NCBI RefSeq assembly: GCF_030762805.1
Contig: NZ_CP129113.1
Span: 944,001-1,008,000, forward strand
DNA: 64,000 nt
Reading direction: 5' to 3'
From: Aciduricibacillus chroicocephali
GTDB taxonomy: Bacteria > Bacillota > Bacilli > Bacillales > Amphibacillaceae
Shown here piece after piece: positions 51,813 through 62,359 of the stretch (its first letter is position 1; the number at the start of each line of letters is the position of its first letter). The translations under genes were made by a program, and so were the position numbers. The notes beneath the pieces were generated by a model. It ran no database searches and was not told the DNA's origin. It saw only the letters and a list, made by a program, of their open reading frames with translations.

Positions 51813-53237
51813 ATGGATTTGACCGCATCGCATTATCTTTATGGCGGTTTTACGCTGCTTATTATTTACGCGATGATTCGGAGAAAGAGCATTGTCATGC
51901 CGGCATTGCTTGGAACTTTTATCATCGGAATCGTTCATACCGGTAGTTTGATTAAAGGATTCACTGCCATTTTTCAGGCGAATATGACAGCTGCAACAGA
52001 ATTGTTCAATATCTTTCTGATCATTACATTCATGTTGGCTTTACTCCATGCACTGCGTGATCTTGGATCTGACCGCCTGATGGTTCGACCTATTAGTAGA
52101 TTTATGAGGAATGGACATTTATCATTCTTCATACTCATCGGCGTAACGTATGTAATTTCTCTATTTTTCTGGCCGACACCTGCTGTACCGCTTATTTGTG
52201 CACTACTCGTTCCGGCGGCCGCAAGAGCTGGGCTGCCGCCGATGCTCGCTGCAGTGGCTGTAGCATTGGCGGGACAGGGTATGGCACTTTCTTCAGATTA
52301 TATCGTTCAAGTCGCGCCAGCCTTATCTGCAAAAACGGCAGGAACTTCAGTAACAGAGGTCGCAGATGTGGGACTGGTGCTGTCACTTATTACAGGATTT
52401 GTAGCGATTGGGGCAGCCTACATCTTCTATCGAAAAGAAATCCGCAAGCCGAATGATGAGCTTAACGAAATAGCTGTAAAGCAACTCGAAATTCCTGCAG
52501 AAACAAAACATGCAGCAAAGAGCCGTCATGTAGAGAAATGGAGAAGATTATTTGCCATCCTTGTCCCACTCTCACTTCTCACTATCGTCGGTTATATGCT
52601 AGTTCAAAAGTTCTCATCAGGGAGAATGAGCGGTTTTGAAGGTGGAGATGGAGCAGCATTCATAGGAGGCGCAGCTGTCATACTTTTGTTGCTTGCAAGC
52701 CTTTCTTACGGAAAATCACATGCGCTTGATTACGTTTCCAATCATATTACTGAAGGATTTGTATTTGCCTTTAAAGCAATGGGTCCTGTCATACCGATTG
52801 CGGGGTTCTTCTTCCTTGGGAGCGGAGACTATGCAGGTGTGATTCTCGGAATAGAAAAAAATGTGCCTTCATTGTTATTTGATTTGGCAGGAGCAGCCCA
52901 AGCTTATTTGCCAGGCGGAACAATTGTTGCTGCATTCGGCATTCTGCTTATTGGGATAATAACGGGATTGGATGGTTCTGGTTTCTCAGGTCTGCCACTT
53001 ACAGGAGCACTTGCCCAATCTTTGCAAATAGGTGATTTTGATACTTCAGTACTCGCAGCAATCGGTCAAATGGGAGCAATCTGGACAGGAGGCGGGACAA
53101 TTATTGCTTGGTCATCCCTCATTGCAATCGCAGGCTTCTGCGGGGTTTCTGCAGTTGATCTCGCTAGGAAGAATTTCATTCCGGTTATGCTCGGATTAAT
53201 TGCCAGTACGATTGCAGCAATCCTTCTGTTCACATAA
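51813..53237 (+). CDS. Unassigned multi-span transporter-like protein
   Basis: A 474-residue protein with about 11-12 hydrophobic segments and a polar central loop (residues 208-245, YRKEIRKPNDELNEIAVKQL). The second half has a symmetric-looking LTGALAQ, WTGGGTIIAW and DGSGFSGLPLTGAL. This is compatible with the ion-transporter superfamily (GntP, DctM or ArsB-type), but I cannot name a substrate. GAAGGGAGC precedes the ATG. A formate dehydrogenase begins 140 bases downstream after a terminator, so it is a separate unit. Confidence 0.75.
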   Translation: MDLTASHYLYGGFTLLIIYAMIRRKSIVMPALLGTFIIGIVHTGSLIKGFTAIFQANMTAATELFNIFLIITFMLALLHALRDLGSDRLMVRPISRFMRNGHLSFFILIGVTYVISLFFWPTPAVPLICALLVPAAARAGLPPMLAAVAVALAGQGMALSSDYIVQVAPALSAKTAGTSVTEVADVGLVLSLITGFVAIGAAYIFYRKEIRKPNDELNEIAVKQLEIPAETKHAAKSRHVEKWRRLFAILVPLSLLTIVGYMLVQKFSSGRMSGFEGGDGAAFIGGAAVILLLLASLSYGKSHALDYVSNHITEGFVFAFKAMGPVIPIAGFFFLGSGDYAGVILGIEKNVPSLLFDLAGAAQAYLPGGTIVAAFGILLIGIITGLDGSGFSGLPLTGALAQSLQIGDFDTSVLAAIGQMGAIWTGGGTIIAWSSLIAIAGFCGVSAVDLARKNFIPVMLGLIASTIAAILLFT

Positions 53238-53247
53238 ATTGGTATCC

Positions 53248-53290
53248 GCAACTCTGCAAATCTTGTCAAATTTGTGCAGAGTTGCTGTTT
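53248..53290 (+). terminator. Terminator after the transporter gene
   Basis: GCAACTCTGCA (53248-53258) and TGCAGAGTTGC (53275-53285), perfect 11-bp stem extended inside by AAAT/ATTT, then TGTTTT. Confidence 0.82.
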
Positions 53291-53377
53291 TACATAAGAA
53301 ACATAAGGGTAAGCACGTAATAGTGGACTAGGAGGGGACTAATCTCCTTGTAGGAAAATAGATGGGGGGAAATTACT

Positions 53378-56323
53378 TTGCAGGAGCATGTCGTCATAAC
53401 TCTGAACGGCACAGAATACTTGGCAAAGCCAGGCCAGAACTTACTGGATTTTATACTTTCTGAGGAAGTTAACATTCCTCATATTTGTTACAACGAATCA
53501 CTTGGGCCCATTCAGACATGTGATACATGTATGGTCGAAGTTGATGGAGAAATTGTACGTGCATGTGGAACGACAATCGAGACTGCAATGCAAGTCAACA
53601 CGAATCTTGATGAGGTACGAGACGCACAGAAAGAGGCTCTTGACCGTATTCTTGAGAAGCATGAATTATATTGCACGGTATGTGATTATAACAATGGAAG
53701 CTGTGAAATTCATAATACGATGAAAGACTTCGGTCTTGAACACCAGTCTTATTCTTATAAATCCAAAGGTTATGAACAGGATCACTCCGGGTCCTTCTAC
53801 CGTTACGACCCAGATCAGTGTATATTATGCGGTCGCTGTGTCGAAGTGTGTCAGGATGTTGAGGTCAATGAAACGCTGCTCATTGACTGGGACCGTGAAC
53901 AGCCGCGTGTCGTATGGGATAATGATGTACCAATTGATCAGTCCTCGTGTGTATCATGCGGGCAATGTGTAACAGTTTGTCCATGTAACGCTCTAATGGA
54001 AAAGAACATGCTTGGAGAAGCTGGCTATATGACAGATGTTGAACCGGGTCTGCTCCGTTCCATGATTGATATTACGAAAAAAGCGGAAACTGGATATGGA
54101 CCTCTATTCGCCATTTCAGATTCAGAAGCAGAAATGCGTAAAGATAGAATTGAAAAGACAAAAACCGTCTGTACATATTGCGGCGTCGGCTGCACATTCG
54201 ATGTATGGACGAAGGGCCGCAAAGTTCTTAAGGTGCAGCCGCAACATGATTCACCAGCAAACGGCATCAGCTCATGTGTAAAAGGAAAGTTCGGCTGGGA
54301 TTATGTGAATGCCGAAGAACGTCTTACAAAGCCGCTAATTCGTAAGGGAGATCAATTCGTTGAGGTCGAATGGGAAGAGGCATTAAGCTATACGGCTAAG
54401 CGCTTCAACGAAATTAGAAAGGCACACGGACCAGATGCACTCGGTTTCATTGCGTCTTCCAAAGCAACAAACGAGGAATCCTATCTGATGCAGAAATTCG
54501 CACGCCAAGTCATCGGGACGAACAATGTGGACAACTGTTCACGCTACTGTCAGTCTCCGGCGACACAAGGTTTATTCCGTACTGTTGGCTATGGTGGTGA
54601 CTCTGGATCCATTGAAGATATAGGTAAGGCGGAAATGGTCATCATCGTAGGCTCAAACACTGCTGATGCGCATCCTGTACTCGCTTCAAGGATTAAGAGA
54701 AGCCATAAACTATTTGGTCAGAAGCTTTATGTATTTGACTTGCGTAAGCATGAAATGGCTGAAAGGGCAGATAAATTCTTCCGACCAAAGCCAGGGACAG
54801 ATCTCGTCTGGTTATCAGCAGTTGCCAAATATATCATTGATCAAGGCTGGCATCATAAGGAATTCATTGATAAATGGGTAAATGATTTCGATAAATATTA
54901 CAAGAGCCTTGATAAATTCACTTTAGATTATGCGGAGGAAGTAACAGGCCTTTCCAAAGAAGATTTGATTGGCATCGCAAAAGAAATTACGAGTGTGGAC
55001 AAGCTCGCCATCTGTTGGGCAATGGGTGTGACGCAACACCAGATCGGCAGTGATACAAGTACAGCAATCTCAAACTTGCTTCTCGTTACAGGAAATTACA
55101 TGCGTGAAGGTACGGGAGCTTATCCGCTCCGAGGTCATAACAACGTACAAGGAGCGAGTGACTTCGGAAGTATGCCAAACGTATTCCCTGGGTATGAGAG
55201 TGTTGAAGATGATACGATTCGCAAGAAGTATGAGACAGCATGGGATGTTGATTTACCGAAGAAAAAAGGAATGGATAACCACGAATTAATTGTTGGTATC
55301 CATGATGGCAAGGTGCATTCAATGTACGTAAAAGGTGAAGATACAGCAATCGTTGATGCGAATATCAACTATGTGACAGACGCGTTCAAAAAGCTGGATT
55401 TCTTCGTTGTGCAGGACTTATTCCTAACTGCAACTGCAGAATATGCGGATGTCGTGTTCCCTGCGTCACCAAGTCTCGAAAAAGACGGTACATTTACAAA
55501 TACTGAGAGACGAATCCAGCGTCTTTATAAAGCTATGGAACCGCTCGGTGAATCAAAGCCTGACTGGCAGATCATTACAGAACTAGCCAAAGAAATGGGC
55601 TTCGATTGGGGCTATACACATCCTTCTGAAATCATGGATGAAGCAGCATCACTCACACCATTGTTCCGTGGCGTCAGCTATGACTTGCTGGAAGGCTATA
55701 ATAGTTTGCAATGGCCAGTAAACGCAGATGGTACTGATACGCCGTTGCTTTATACAGAAGGTTTCCACTTCCCAGATGGCAAGGCGAAACTATACGCTCT
55801 TGACTATGAGAATCATTACGATACTGATGAAGAATATGATCTTCATATTAACAATGGACGCCTTCTTGAACACTTCCATGAAGGCAATATGACTTATAAA
55901 GTACCAGGACTTGCACATGAACAGCCAAACTCATTTATTGAAATCTCACAAGAATTGGCTGATGAACGTGGTATTAAGGAAGGTGCGACAATTAAACTCA
56001 TTTCTGAAGCAGGCGAAGGTACTGGTATTGTCACCATTACTGACAGGGTGCATGGAAAGGAATTGTTCGTGCCGTTTAATGATAACGGTAAATCTGCAGT
56101 CAACTTCTTGACTGACAACTCTGTTGACAAGGACACGAATACACCTGCTTATAAAGAAATTAAAGCAAGAATGGTCGTCTTGACAAAACAGGGCAAGTCT
56201 CCAATTCCGGACTGGAACCATCGAAACGGGAACCGTCAGCCTCAACAGTCTGTACGCGTTCATAAGAAATGGGAGCGAGACGACTATACTTTCCCGGGAA
56301 GCAAGGTGAGAAAAGATGGCTGA
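53378..56323 (+). CDS. Formate dehydrogenase alpha subunit (YjgC/YrhE type)
   Basis: A 981-residue molybdopterin enzyme with a NuoG-like N-terminus: a [2Fe-2S] plant-type site ([15 protein letters not shown] near residue 38), then two [4Fe-4S] sites ([26 protein letters not shown]), then the molybdopterin domain with [13 protein letters not shown]. The metal ligand is Cys391 (CSRYCQSP; codon TGT), so it is a non-selenium enzyme. It oxidises formate, probably passing electrons to an unidentified soluble acceptor. TTG start at 53378 has GGGGGGAAA six bases upstream. It overlaps the following DUF1641 gene by 8 bp, the same pairing as B. subtilis yjgC-yjgD. Confidence 0.93.
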   Translation: MQEHVVITLNGTEYLAKPGQNLLDFILSEEVNIPHICYNESLGPIQTCDTCMVEVDGEIVRACGTTIETAMQVNTNLDEVRDAQKEALDRILEKHELYCTVCDYNNGSCEIHNTMKDFGLEHQSYSYKSKGYEQDHSGSFYRYDPDQCILCGRCVEVCQDVEVNETLLIDWDREQPRVVWDNDVPIDQSSCVSCGQCVTVCPCNALMEKNMLGEAGYMTDVEPGLLRSMIDITKKAETGYGPLFAISDSEAEMRKDRIEKTKTVCTYCGVGCTFDVWTKGRKVLKVQPQHDSPANGISSCVKGKFGWDYVNAEERLTKPLIRKGDQFVEVEWEEALSYTAKRFNEIRKAHGPDALGFIASSKATNEESYLMQKFARQVIGTNNVDNCSRYCQSPATQGLFRTVGYGGDSGSIEDIGKAEMVIIVGSNTADAHPVLASRIKRSHKLFGQKLYVFDLRKHEMAERADKFFRPKPGTDLVWLSAVAKYIIDQGWHHKEFIDKWVNDFDKYYKSLDKFTLDYAEEVTGLSKEDLIGIAKEITSVDKLAICWAMGVTQHQIGSDTSTAISNLLLVTGNYMREGTGAYPLRGHNNVQGASDFGSMPNVFPGYESVEDDTIRKKYETAWDVDLPKKKGMDNHELIVGIHDGKVHSMYVKGEDTAIVDANINYVTDAFKKLDFFVVQDLFLTATAEYADVVFPASPSLEKDGTFTNTERRIQRLYKAMEPLGESKPDWQIITELAKEMGFDWGYTHPSEIMDEAASLTPLFRGVSYDLLEGYNSLQWPVNADGTDTPLLYTEGFHFPDGKAKLYALDYENHYDTDEEYDLHINNGRLLEHFHEGNMTYKVPGLAHEQPNSFIEISQELADERGIKEGATIKLISEAGEGTGIVTITDRVHGKELFVPFNDNGKSAVNFLTDNSVDKDTNTPAYKEIKARMVVLTKQGKSPIPDWNHRNGNRQPQQSVRVHKKWERDDYTFPGSKVRKDG

Positions 56324-56786
56324 ACCAATAAGAAAAGTAAAAAGGATGCAAATATCCGAAGAGAAGGTAATCGACCATAATGTTGATGAGGTTAGGAAAG
56401 CTGTCAGTGCGAATAAGGATGCTATATTAGACGGTATTAATATGCTTGCGTCATTGCACAACAGTGATTTTCTTATGGCTGGGTCGGCAATGGTCAATCA
56501 TCGAAAAGAAATCGTAAAAAATTTCTCACAGGAAATCAACAAACCGCAGTATGAAGGGGCTCTCCACAATTTGGGACAAATGTTCTTCCTATTAGGTGAC
56601 CTCAATATTGATCAGATGGAGGATTTTACAAAACGAATCAATAATGGGCTTGATTCAATGGTTAATACAAGAGAAGAGGAACGTACTTCTTATGTAGGTT
56701 TGCTTCGTGCGTTAAAGGATCCGGAAGTGAACCATAGCTTAACAATGCTGCTCAATTTCCTTAAAGGGATGAGCCGCAAAAATTAA
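56316..56786 (+). CDS. DUF1641 protein (YjgD-like)
   Basis: A 156-residue soluble helical protein with DUF1641 character ([35 protein letters not shown], and a C-terminal [20 protein letters not shown]). In B. subtilis YjgD stands beside the YjgC formate dehydrogenase and is needed for its activity or assembly in related systems, by family. Its start lies within the last codons of the alpha subunit, behind AAGGTGAGAAAAG. Operon ends at a terminator 20 bases later. Confidence 0.9.
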   Translation: MAEPIRKVKRMQISEEKVIDHNVDEVRKAVSANKDAILDGINMLASLHNSDFLMAGSAMVNHRKEIVKNFSQEINKPQYEGALHNLGQMFFLLGDLNIDQMEDFTKRINNGLDSMVNTREEERTSYVGLLRALKDPEVNHSLTMLLNFLKGMSRKN

Positions 56787-56803
56787 TAAATGATGGATGA
56801 AGG

Positions 56804-56836
56804 AAGACTTTCGGCAAAGAGCCGGAAGTCTTTTCT
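56804..56836 (+). terminator. Terminator of the formate dehydrogenase operon
   Basis: AAGACTTTCGGC (56804-56815) pairs with GCCGGAAGTCTT (56821-56832), one G-U, loop AAAGA, then TTCTTTCT. Confidence 0.82.
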
Positions 56837-56899
56837 TTCTCGTTCAACAATACCTTTGCTAAGATATAAGGAGAGAGTTTAGAGAGGAAAGTGATTAGC

Positions 56900-57883
56900 A
56901 TGAAAGCCTATGTTCATGACAAGAATGGATGTAACATTAAGGAAATGCCTGAGCCTCAAGCAGGTGAAGGAGAAGTCGTTGTCCGCATAAAATATGCTGG
57001 TTTAAATCGCCGTGACCTTTATATTCCTGGACGCAGAGGAGATAATCCGGATAGTCCGCTCATTCTTGGTTCTGACGGAGCTGGGGTAATTGAAACTGTT
57101 GGGTTTGGTGTATCTGATTTGAAGCAAGGTGATGAAGTACTAATCAATCCTTCACTTCGTTGGAAGAAGAACAGCCCGGCTCCACCAGCAGAATTTGATA
57201 TTCTCGGTATGCCGGATCACGGTACCTTTGCTGAAAAAATTGTATTATCCGCTGATCAAATTGAAAAGATTCCAGAACATCTTACAATGAAAGAAGCGGC
57301 TGTTGTTGCGCTTGCAGGTACAACGGGCTATCGAGCAATGTTCACGAAAGGAAGACTACAAAGAGGTGAAACCGTATTAATTCCCGGTGCCGGGAGCGGA
57401 GTTGCTACTTTCCTCATTCAGTTTGCAAAGAAAATTGGAGCTAGAGTCATCGTATCTTCCAGAAGCAAGGAAAAGCGGGAACGGGCCCTTGCCATAGGAG
57501 CCGACTTGGCAATTGACACGCATGCTGATTGGGAGCAGGAACTTGCAGATGAGAAGATTGACCTCGTAATTGACAGTGTTGGAAGGGCAACATTTAATAA
57601 ATCGCTCGCTGTATTGAAAAAAGGCGGCAGAATTGTCGTATTCGGTGCTACGACTGAAGACAAGGTAGAATTCGATCTCCGTACATTTTTCTACAATCAG
57701 CAAGAAATAATTGGGTCGACAATGGGTTCTCGGGAGGAACTGAGAGATATGCTTGAATTGATGGAAAAGTATAATATCCATCCTGAAATTGATGGTGTAT
57801 TGCCAATTGATGAAGCAGAAGTGGCATTTGAAAAATTGCATACCAATCATCAGTTTGGCAAGCTTGTGTTAGAAATCGAATAA
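56900..57883 (+). CDS. Zinc-less MDR family oxidoreductase (YogA-like)
   Basis: A 327-residue medium-chain dehydrogenase/reductase. The catalytic zinc ligands are absent (start LNRRDLYIPGRRG where Cys would be), while the quinone reductase pattern remains: LGSDGAGVIETVG, ALAGTTGYRAMF, NADPH-binding LIPGAGSGVATFLIQFAKK, and DLVIDSVGR. It probably reduces quinones or enones with NADPH. ATG at 56900 has GAGGAAAG upstream; a GTG at 56891 is the alternative. The reaction partner cannot be read from sequence. Confidence 0.88.
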   Translation: MKAYVHDKNGCNIKEMPEPQAGEGEVVVRIKYAGLNRRDLYIPGRRGDNPDSPLILGSDGAGVIETVGFGVSDLKQGDEVLINPSLRWKKNSPAPPAEFDILGMPDHGTFAEKIVLSADQIEKIPEHLTMKEAAVVALAGTTGYRAMFTKGRLQRGETVLIPGAGSGVATFLIQFAKKIGARVIVSSRSKEKRERALAIGADLAIDTHADWEQELADEKIDLVIDSVGRATFNKSLAVLKKGGRIVVFGATTEDKVEFDLRTFFYNQQEIIGSTMGSREELRDMLELMEKYNIHPEIDGVLPIDEAEVAFEKLHTNHQFGKLVLEIE

Positions 57884-57921
57884 AAAAGGGTCTGCCTCAA
57901 TATTGAGGCAGACCCTTTTTT
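57882..57921. terminator. Bidirectional terminator between the MDR gene and the ger operon
   Basis: Perfect 19-bp stem from AAAAAAGGGTCTGCCTCAA (57882-57900) to its complement (57903-57921), two-base loop. It covers the end of the 54-residue gene. Confidence 0.93.
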
Positions 57922-58084
57922 AGTATAGTTTTAAAACTGAGAAAAAAGGTGCTATTAGAGCCATTATAGTGAAAATTAAAACCGGTATGATTCCGATTTT
58001 TTCTCCCTTTTTCCAATAATAAATTGAAATTACAATACTATATATTAGTGTAAAGAACATAAATAGATAAATTATATATCCCAT
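57920..58084 (-). CDS. 54-residue two-span membrane protein, probable GerD-subunit-type gene
   Basis: Starts MGYIIYLFMFFTLIYSIVIS then a basic turn YYWKKGEKIG and a second hydrophobic segment IIPVLIFTIMALIAPFF. Two membrane helices and a size of 50-80 residues are those of the D proteins that accompany some GerA-type receptors (for example GerKD). The ATG directly follows the gerC stop (TAA-ATG), with AAGAGGGA inside gerC as ribosome site. D proteins modulate receptor function in published work on such operons. This assignment is from size, topology and position. Confidence 0.7.
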   Translation of the reverse strand: MGYIIYLFMFFTLIYSIVISIYYWKKGEKIGIIPVLIFTIMALIAPFFSVLKLY

Positions 58085-59323
58085 TTATTTATTAATCCCT
58101 CTTATCTTTGGAATGTTCTTTTGTCTTCCATAGTCTGTAATGCGTGTTTCTACATTAACTCTTACTTCCATGTCAGGATATTTCTTAGAAAATTTATAGT
58201 CATCATATTGCTGAAGAGTAAGGAACTTTTTACGGGCTTCCAATGACCAACCGAATGGTTGTGCCTTGAACTCATTCTGGGTACGCTTTATAAAAGTGAG
58301 AAACTCCTTTTTTATTTCGTTTTGCAATGATCTCTCTAATTTATCACGATTTTTCTTCTCTTGATAACTCGTTAGAGTGTGGTCAGACAATATCTCAAGA
58401 ATTAGAGAAACAGTGACCTCGATAATAGGTTTCTCTGCTTTTAAATTCATTCTTACTTTTGTTTTTTTACTTTTATTAATTTTGACAGCCAGTTGGTTCT
58501 TTTTAGAGAAAGGATCAGGATATGAAGCGATTATATTCTCAGCTGCAGGTTCCATTCCAAGTAAATTGGCTATACGTACTTCATCACCAGTTATTTTTTC
58601 AATCATTCTTCCGTTTTTAAAAACGGCTGCTCCACCAAATTCAGTTCTATTTGTATCTCCTTGAAAAGGAAGTTCTCCAGCCAAAATTCTGTTTTCAACT
58701 CCACCATCAAATGTCTTGTCTTCTTCGATAGTTGTGTAAAGACTGAGATATAGATCAGAACCTGACTCGGTTATACGGTAATATTGCAGTAGCTCGGAAG
58801 GTCTGGGAGCAAGTCCGGTTTGTTGTATGTTAGCAATGATCAAATTAAAATATTTATGAACACGTGCTTCCATCTTTGGCTTTGTTTGCTCAAAATATTT
58901 TTCGGGGGTTTCATCTGTTACGATTAGTTGAACATCACGCCGAATTTGTACATCTTTTTGAGCATCATAAATATATCGAATGAATTTTTTATCACGTGCC
59001 AATTTTTCAGATACGATAATGAATTGAAGCTGATCATACGTAACAGTTTTTGCCATTACTGTACTGAACCTGTTCTTTGACGAAACAAAATCATTTGCTT
59101 CCATTGTAACGAACTCTCTCGGGCTACTTGAAGCGCCACCACCCTGTATTTGTGCACCGAACTCAGGATTCGGTGATAAATAGGTCACTTTAATCAGATT
59201 ATTTTCACCTTTGTCCAAGCCAATGCCTACAATATAAGAACGTTTTTCAATTTCTTGGCTATCCCAGCATCCAGTAAGTAGAAGAAGGGAGAGCAGAAGC
59301 AGTAAACATTTTTTAATTGTCAC
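58085..59323 (-). CDS. Germination receptor C subunit (Ger(x)C family lipoprotein)
   Basis: A 412-residue lipoprotein with lipobox LLLTGCWD near residue 18, then the Ger(x)C pattern: SQEIEKRSYIVGIGLDKGEN, RVHKYFNLIIANIQQTG and C-terminal EVRVNVETRITDYG. It is the third subunit of a GerA-type nutrient receptor, displayed at the spore inner membrane. GTG start at 59323 follows AAGGAGGGAAACTAAGC and overlaps the permease subunit by 11 bp. The operon (A-B-C-D) reads on the minus strand. Confidence 0.93.
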   Translation of the reverse strand: MTIKKCLLLLLSLLLLTGCWDSQEIEKRSYIVGIGLDKGENNLIKVTYLSPNPEFGAQIQGGGASSSPREFVTMEANDFVSSKNRFSTVMAKTVTYDQLQFIIVSEKLARDKKFIRYIYDAQKDVQIRRDVQLIVTDETPEKYFEQTKPKMEARVHKYFNLIIANIQQTGLAPRPSELLQYYRITESGSDLYLSLYTTIEEDKTFDGGVENRILAGELPFQGDTNRTEFGGAAVFKNGRMIEKITGDEVRIANLLGMEPAAENIIASYPDPFSKKNQLAVKINKSKKTKVRMNLKAEKPIIEVTVSLILEILSDHTLTSYQEKKNRDKLERSLQNEIKKEFLTFIKRTQNEFKAQPFGWSLEARKKFLTLQQYDDYKFSKKYPDMEVRVNVETRITDYGRQKNIPKIRGINK

Positions 59324-60416
59324 GCTTAGTTTCCCTCCTTTTCTTGAACTTTACAACGCCCCAAAGGAGAATTGTAATTGATATTGTCGGGAGAGAGAGA
59401 AGATTAATAAAGGATTTACGCAATTCCGGTAAGGCAAATGAAGGCTGTTCCGGAATCATACCTATAAAGACCGTTAATACAGCTAAGATAGGAACGATTA
59501 ACTGGAATTTATTAATCTTAAAAAGCCTTCCCAATAGGTAGGCAGTAACATAGAAATAAAAAGAAAATCGAATTATTAGTCCAATCAGCCAGAAAGGAAA
59601 GAATAAAGACTCGACGTTCTTAATGAAACCAAGGGAAATATATCGTATAACTTCATGCCATGGGTAATTAAGCAGTTGTGCCGACTTATAATCAAACACT
59701 GTTATAAAGGCAATCATGGAGAGGGTAATTTCAATAGTTACCATTATGAGCATAATCCACATACCTTTGCGGAAATCTTTCTTAGTAGGAAGCAAGGTAG
59801 CAAATATACAAAAATAGAAAAATTCATCTAACAAAGAAATACTGCTTATACTCTCTTTAATGACATCCCATTCACCGTAACCAAATAATGGATAGATAAA
59901 GCTCGTCTGTCCGTGCCCAAATGCTAATACTAAAGCTATGAATAAAAAAAACTTAAGATAAACGATTATGGACCAAGCAAGAGAGCTAATTGCCCCGATT
60001 CCCATCATTGCCCCGATACTGCAAAGGATAACGATCAAGCCATAGATTGCGACTACGGGAGTATTAATGAAATACATCGTGGAAATCAGGTCAGAATATA
60101 TAGCTGAGTCAATTATTAGGCTTAAATACAGTGAAATAAACAAATACATTACGACAATCCAACCAATTATTTTCCCGAAGCCAATATAAATGACATCTAT
60201 AAGATTTTGGCCTTCATACCTATCTAGAGTGTTCATTGTCAAATAAATTAGGACACCGACAATTACACCACTTATGAGTGGAGCCATCCACGCTGAATTG
60301 GCTAAACTTTTATAATATACAACGGGTGTATCGTCAGTCAGCTTCAACCCGACTATAATAGCTCCCATTGAAACAAACTCTCTTAGGCCGATTACATTGG
60401 TGGGCTTCACAGGCAT
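59313..60416 (-). CDS. Germination receptor B subunit (spore permease)
   Basis: A 367-residue integral membrane protein with about ten helices, APC-like (GREFVSMGAIIVGLKL region, FGKIIGWIVVMYLFIS, PWHEVIRYISLGFIKN), of the GerB/KB family. It holds the nutrient-sensing site in known receptors. The ATG at 60416 is one base from GAGGG, so GTG at 60410, with a six-base gap, may be the true start. It begins four bases after gerA ends. Confidence 0.93.
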   Translation of the reverse strand: MPVKPTNVIGLREFVSMGAIIVGLKLTDDTPVVYYKSLANSAWMAPLISGVIVGVLIYLTMNTLDRYEGQNLIDVIYIGFGKIIGWIVVMYLFISLYLSLIIDSAIYSDLISTMYFINTPVVAIYGLIVILCSIGAMMGIGAISSLAWSIIVYLKFFLFIALVLAFGHGQTSFIYPLFGYGEWDVIKESISSISLLDEFFYFCIFATLLPTKKDFRKGMWIMLIMVTIEITLSMIAFITVFDYKSAQLLNYPWHEVIRYISLGFIKNVESLFFPFWLIGLIIRFSFYFYVTAYLLGRLFKINKFQLIVPILAVLTVFIGMIPEQPSFALPELRKSFINLLSLPTISITILLWGVVKFKKRRETKRDN

Positions 60417-60420
60417 CCCT

Positions 60421-61899
60421 CTATTTCTTCGTTAAATCTTTTGGATCCAGATATTCAGGACGGTACTTCTCTTTGGTAATTCTTCTGCGGAACAAGACAT
60501 TTTTTGATGATGCATATACAGGTGTGAACGGAGCAAGGTAGGGCACACCGAAGGATCTAATTGAAACCATATAAAACATTCCGACTGCGAAGACAGCCGC
60601 CATGCCAAAAATGCCGAATAACCCCGCTGCAAGTATGAATAAAAGACGTGTGGAACGTATAGCGAAGTTCATACTAATATCTCCAACGACAAAAGAACTC
60701 AGACCACTTAAGGCAACGACAATTACTACAATGGGACTGACTATATTCGCCTGAACAGCCGACTGGCCAAGAATTAGAGCACCAACAATACCAATTGTAG
60801 GTCCAATCGGTGCTGGAACGCGAAGTCCAGCCTCACGAATTAATTCGAAAGCAAGTTCCATTATTAACACTTCAACCAAAGCTGGAAAGGGAACTTTTTC
60901 CCGTGTGGAAGCAATGGCGAAGAGAAGGTCAGGAGGTATCATACTTGAATGGAAGTTGGTCACAGCAACATATATAGCGGAAGTGAATATCGTTACAAAA
61001 ATAGAAATCGCCCTTAGAATACGTATGAAATTCCCAAATATAAATCTTAAATACTGATCATCAGGTGAATGGATGAACGACCAGAACGTAGCTGGAAGAA
61101 CGAGCACAGCGGGGGTACCTTCCATAAGAAGAATAACATGTCCATCATTCAGAAAGGCGGCAGCTCTATCCGGACGCTCAGTGTGCAGCAATGTTGGGAA
61201 TAGAGAGTAAGGATGTTCGTCTATATATTCTTCAAGAATAGAAAGATTTTGCAGCAGTGCGGGGTCCAGGTTTTTTATTTTTTTTCGTATTTTGTCTATT
61301 GTTTCTGTGTTGGCGATATCGCTGATGTATGAGATGAACAACTGATTGTTTCCTCTAGCAGATATAGTAACGTTTTCGAAAACAAGATTTTCATTTTGCA
61401 CCCTTTTTCGAATTAGGTTGATATTAGTCGAGGCCGTTTCGTTAAACCCTTCTTTTGGACCTGTTAGAGTAATTTCATTTGCAGGCTTTTCAATTGAACG
61501 TGCTTCGAATTTTGTAGTATCCAATTTATATGCAATTGTTGATCCGTCGATAAAGACAACAGTATTGCCTCTATTAACATTTTGGATAGCATCATGAATC
61601 GTTTCAACCTCAGTAATGGAAGCACTGTCTATTATATTTCCCATGCTTTTATCTACGCTATTAATGCTTAATAGAGGTTTGATAATACTGTCCTCAATTG
61701 ACTTCGTATTACTGATTGAACTGATAAACAGCAAGAAGGCCGGCGTACTGCCGATGTTCAAGTCGCGAATGACTATATCCGCATTCGTAGGAACGTGGAA
61801 TAGCTTCTTGATGAGTTGGCGAGTTTGCTCCAGCTTCTTCGGTATCTTTTGATCTTTAAGATCTTGGTTTTGTGTTTTCTTGTTAGGTTTGCGAAACAT
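60421..61899 (-). CDS. Germination receptor A subunit (GerA family)
   Basis: A 492-residue GerA-type protein: an N-terminal soluble domain of about 250 residues, then membrane segments with the conserved GRVDRGDGYPLPY-like zone appearing as HTERPDRAAAFLNDGHVILL and the characteristic PYSLFPTLLHTERPD and FALVEVLIMELAFEL. The C-terminus is basic and cytosolic (RRRITKEKYRPEYLDPKDL). GGAGGCAGCGC precedes the ATG. It opens the receptor operon. Specific germinants cannot be inferred. Confidence 0.93.
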   Translation of the reverse strand: MFRKPNKKTQNQDLKDQKIPKKLEQTRQLIKKLFHVPTNADIVIRDLNIGSTPAFLLFISSISNTKSIEDSIIKPLLSINSVDKSMGNIIDSASITEVETIHDAIQNVNRGNTVVFIDGSTIAYKLDTTKFEARSIEKPANEITLTGPKEGFNETASTNINLIRKRVQNENLVFENVTISARGNNQLFISYISDIANTETIDKIRKKIKNLDPALLQNLSILEEYIDEHPYSLFPTLLHTERPDRAAAFLNDGHVILLMEGTPAVLVLPATFWSFIHSPDDQYLRFIFGNFIRILRAISIFVTIFTSAIYVAVTNFHSSMIPPDLLFAIASTREKVPFPALVEVLIMELAFELIREAGLRVPAPIGPTIGIVGALILGQSAVQANIVSPIVVIVVALSGLSSFVVGDISMNFAIRSTRLLFILAAGLFGIFGMAAVFAVGMFYMVSIRSFGVPYLAPFTPVYASSKNVLFRRRITKEKYRPEYLDPKDLTKK

Positions 61900-61960
61900 G
61901 CGCTGCCTCCGTTCAAAAGAGCATTCTTAGATTAGCATGTCCAACTGTTGGAAATTATAA

Positions 61961-61995
61961 AACCCGAAAAACGGAGAAACACCGCTTTTCGGGTT
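61961..61995 (-). terminator. Terminator after spoVAE
   Basis: AACCCGAAAA (61961-61970) with TTTTCGGGTT (61986-61995), an inner CGG/CCG, and a U-rich tail on the minus strand. It separates the spoVA operon from the ger operon promoter. Confidence 0.82.
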
Positions 61996-62005
61996 GATTC
62001 ATAAA

Positions 62006-62359
62006 TCAGTTTCCTTTTGGTTTAAAAATAAGAGCCGCAATAACACCAAAGACAATAGCTGCCGAGATACCTGCACTTGTTACTTCAAAGATTCCGGTTA
62101 GTACACCGATGATTCCATGCTGTTGCATTTCCTCCATCGCTCCGTGTACAAGTGAATTACCAAAACTTGTGATTGGAACAGTTGCTCCCGCTCCGGCAAA
62201 ACTGATTAGCGGCTCATACAGGCCAAGACCATCAAGTATAGCACCCAATACAACAAGGGTCGTTAATGTATGGGCAGGTGTCATTTTGAACACATCAAAC
62301 ATAATTTGCCCGATTACACATATTAGACCTCCGATAATGAAAGCCCAGAGAAATATCAT
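62006..62359 (-). CDS. spoVAE: Stage V sporulation protein AE (SpoVAE/AEB)
   Basis: A 117-residue membrane protein with about four helices and the SpoVAC/AE signature ([22 protein letters not shown]-like, quoted in part as [16 protein letters not shown]). It is part of the channel that moves calcium dipicolinate into the developing spore and out in germination. Its ATG overlaps the spoVAD stop as ATGA. Confidence 0.95.
   Translation of the reverse strand: MIFLWAFIIGGLICVIGQIMFDVFKMTPAHTLTTLVVLGAILDGLGLYEPLISFAGAGATVPITSFGNSLVHGAMEEMQQHGIIGVLTGIFEVTSAGISAAIVFGVIAALIFKPKGN

Noticed and set aside
53378-56323. Selenocysteine in the formate dehydrogenase
   Set aside because: The active-site codon is TGT (Cys391), and there is no in-frame TGA.
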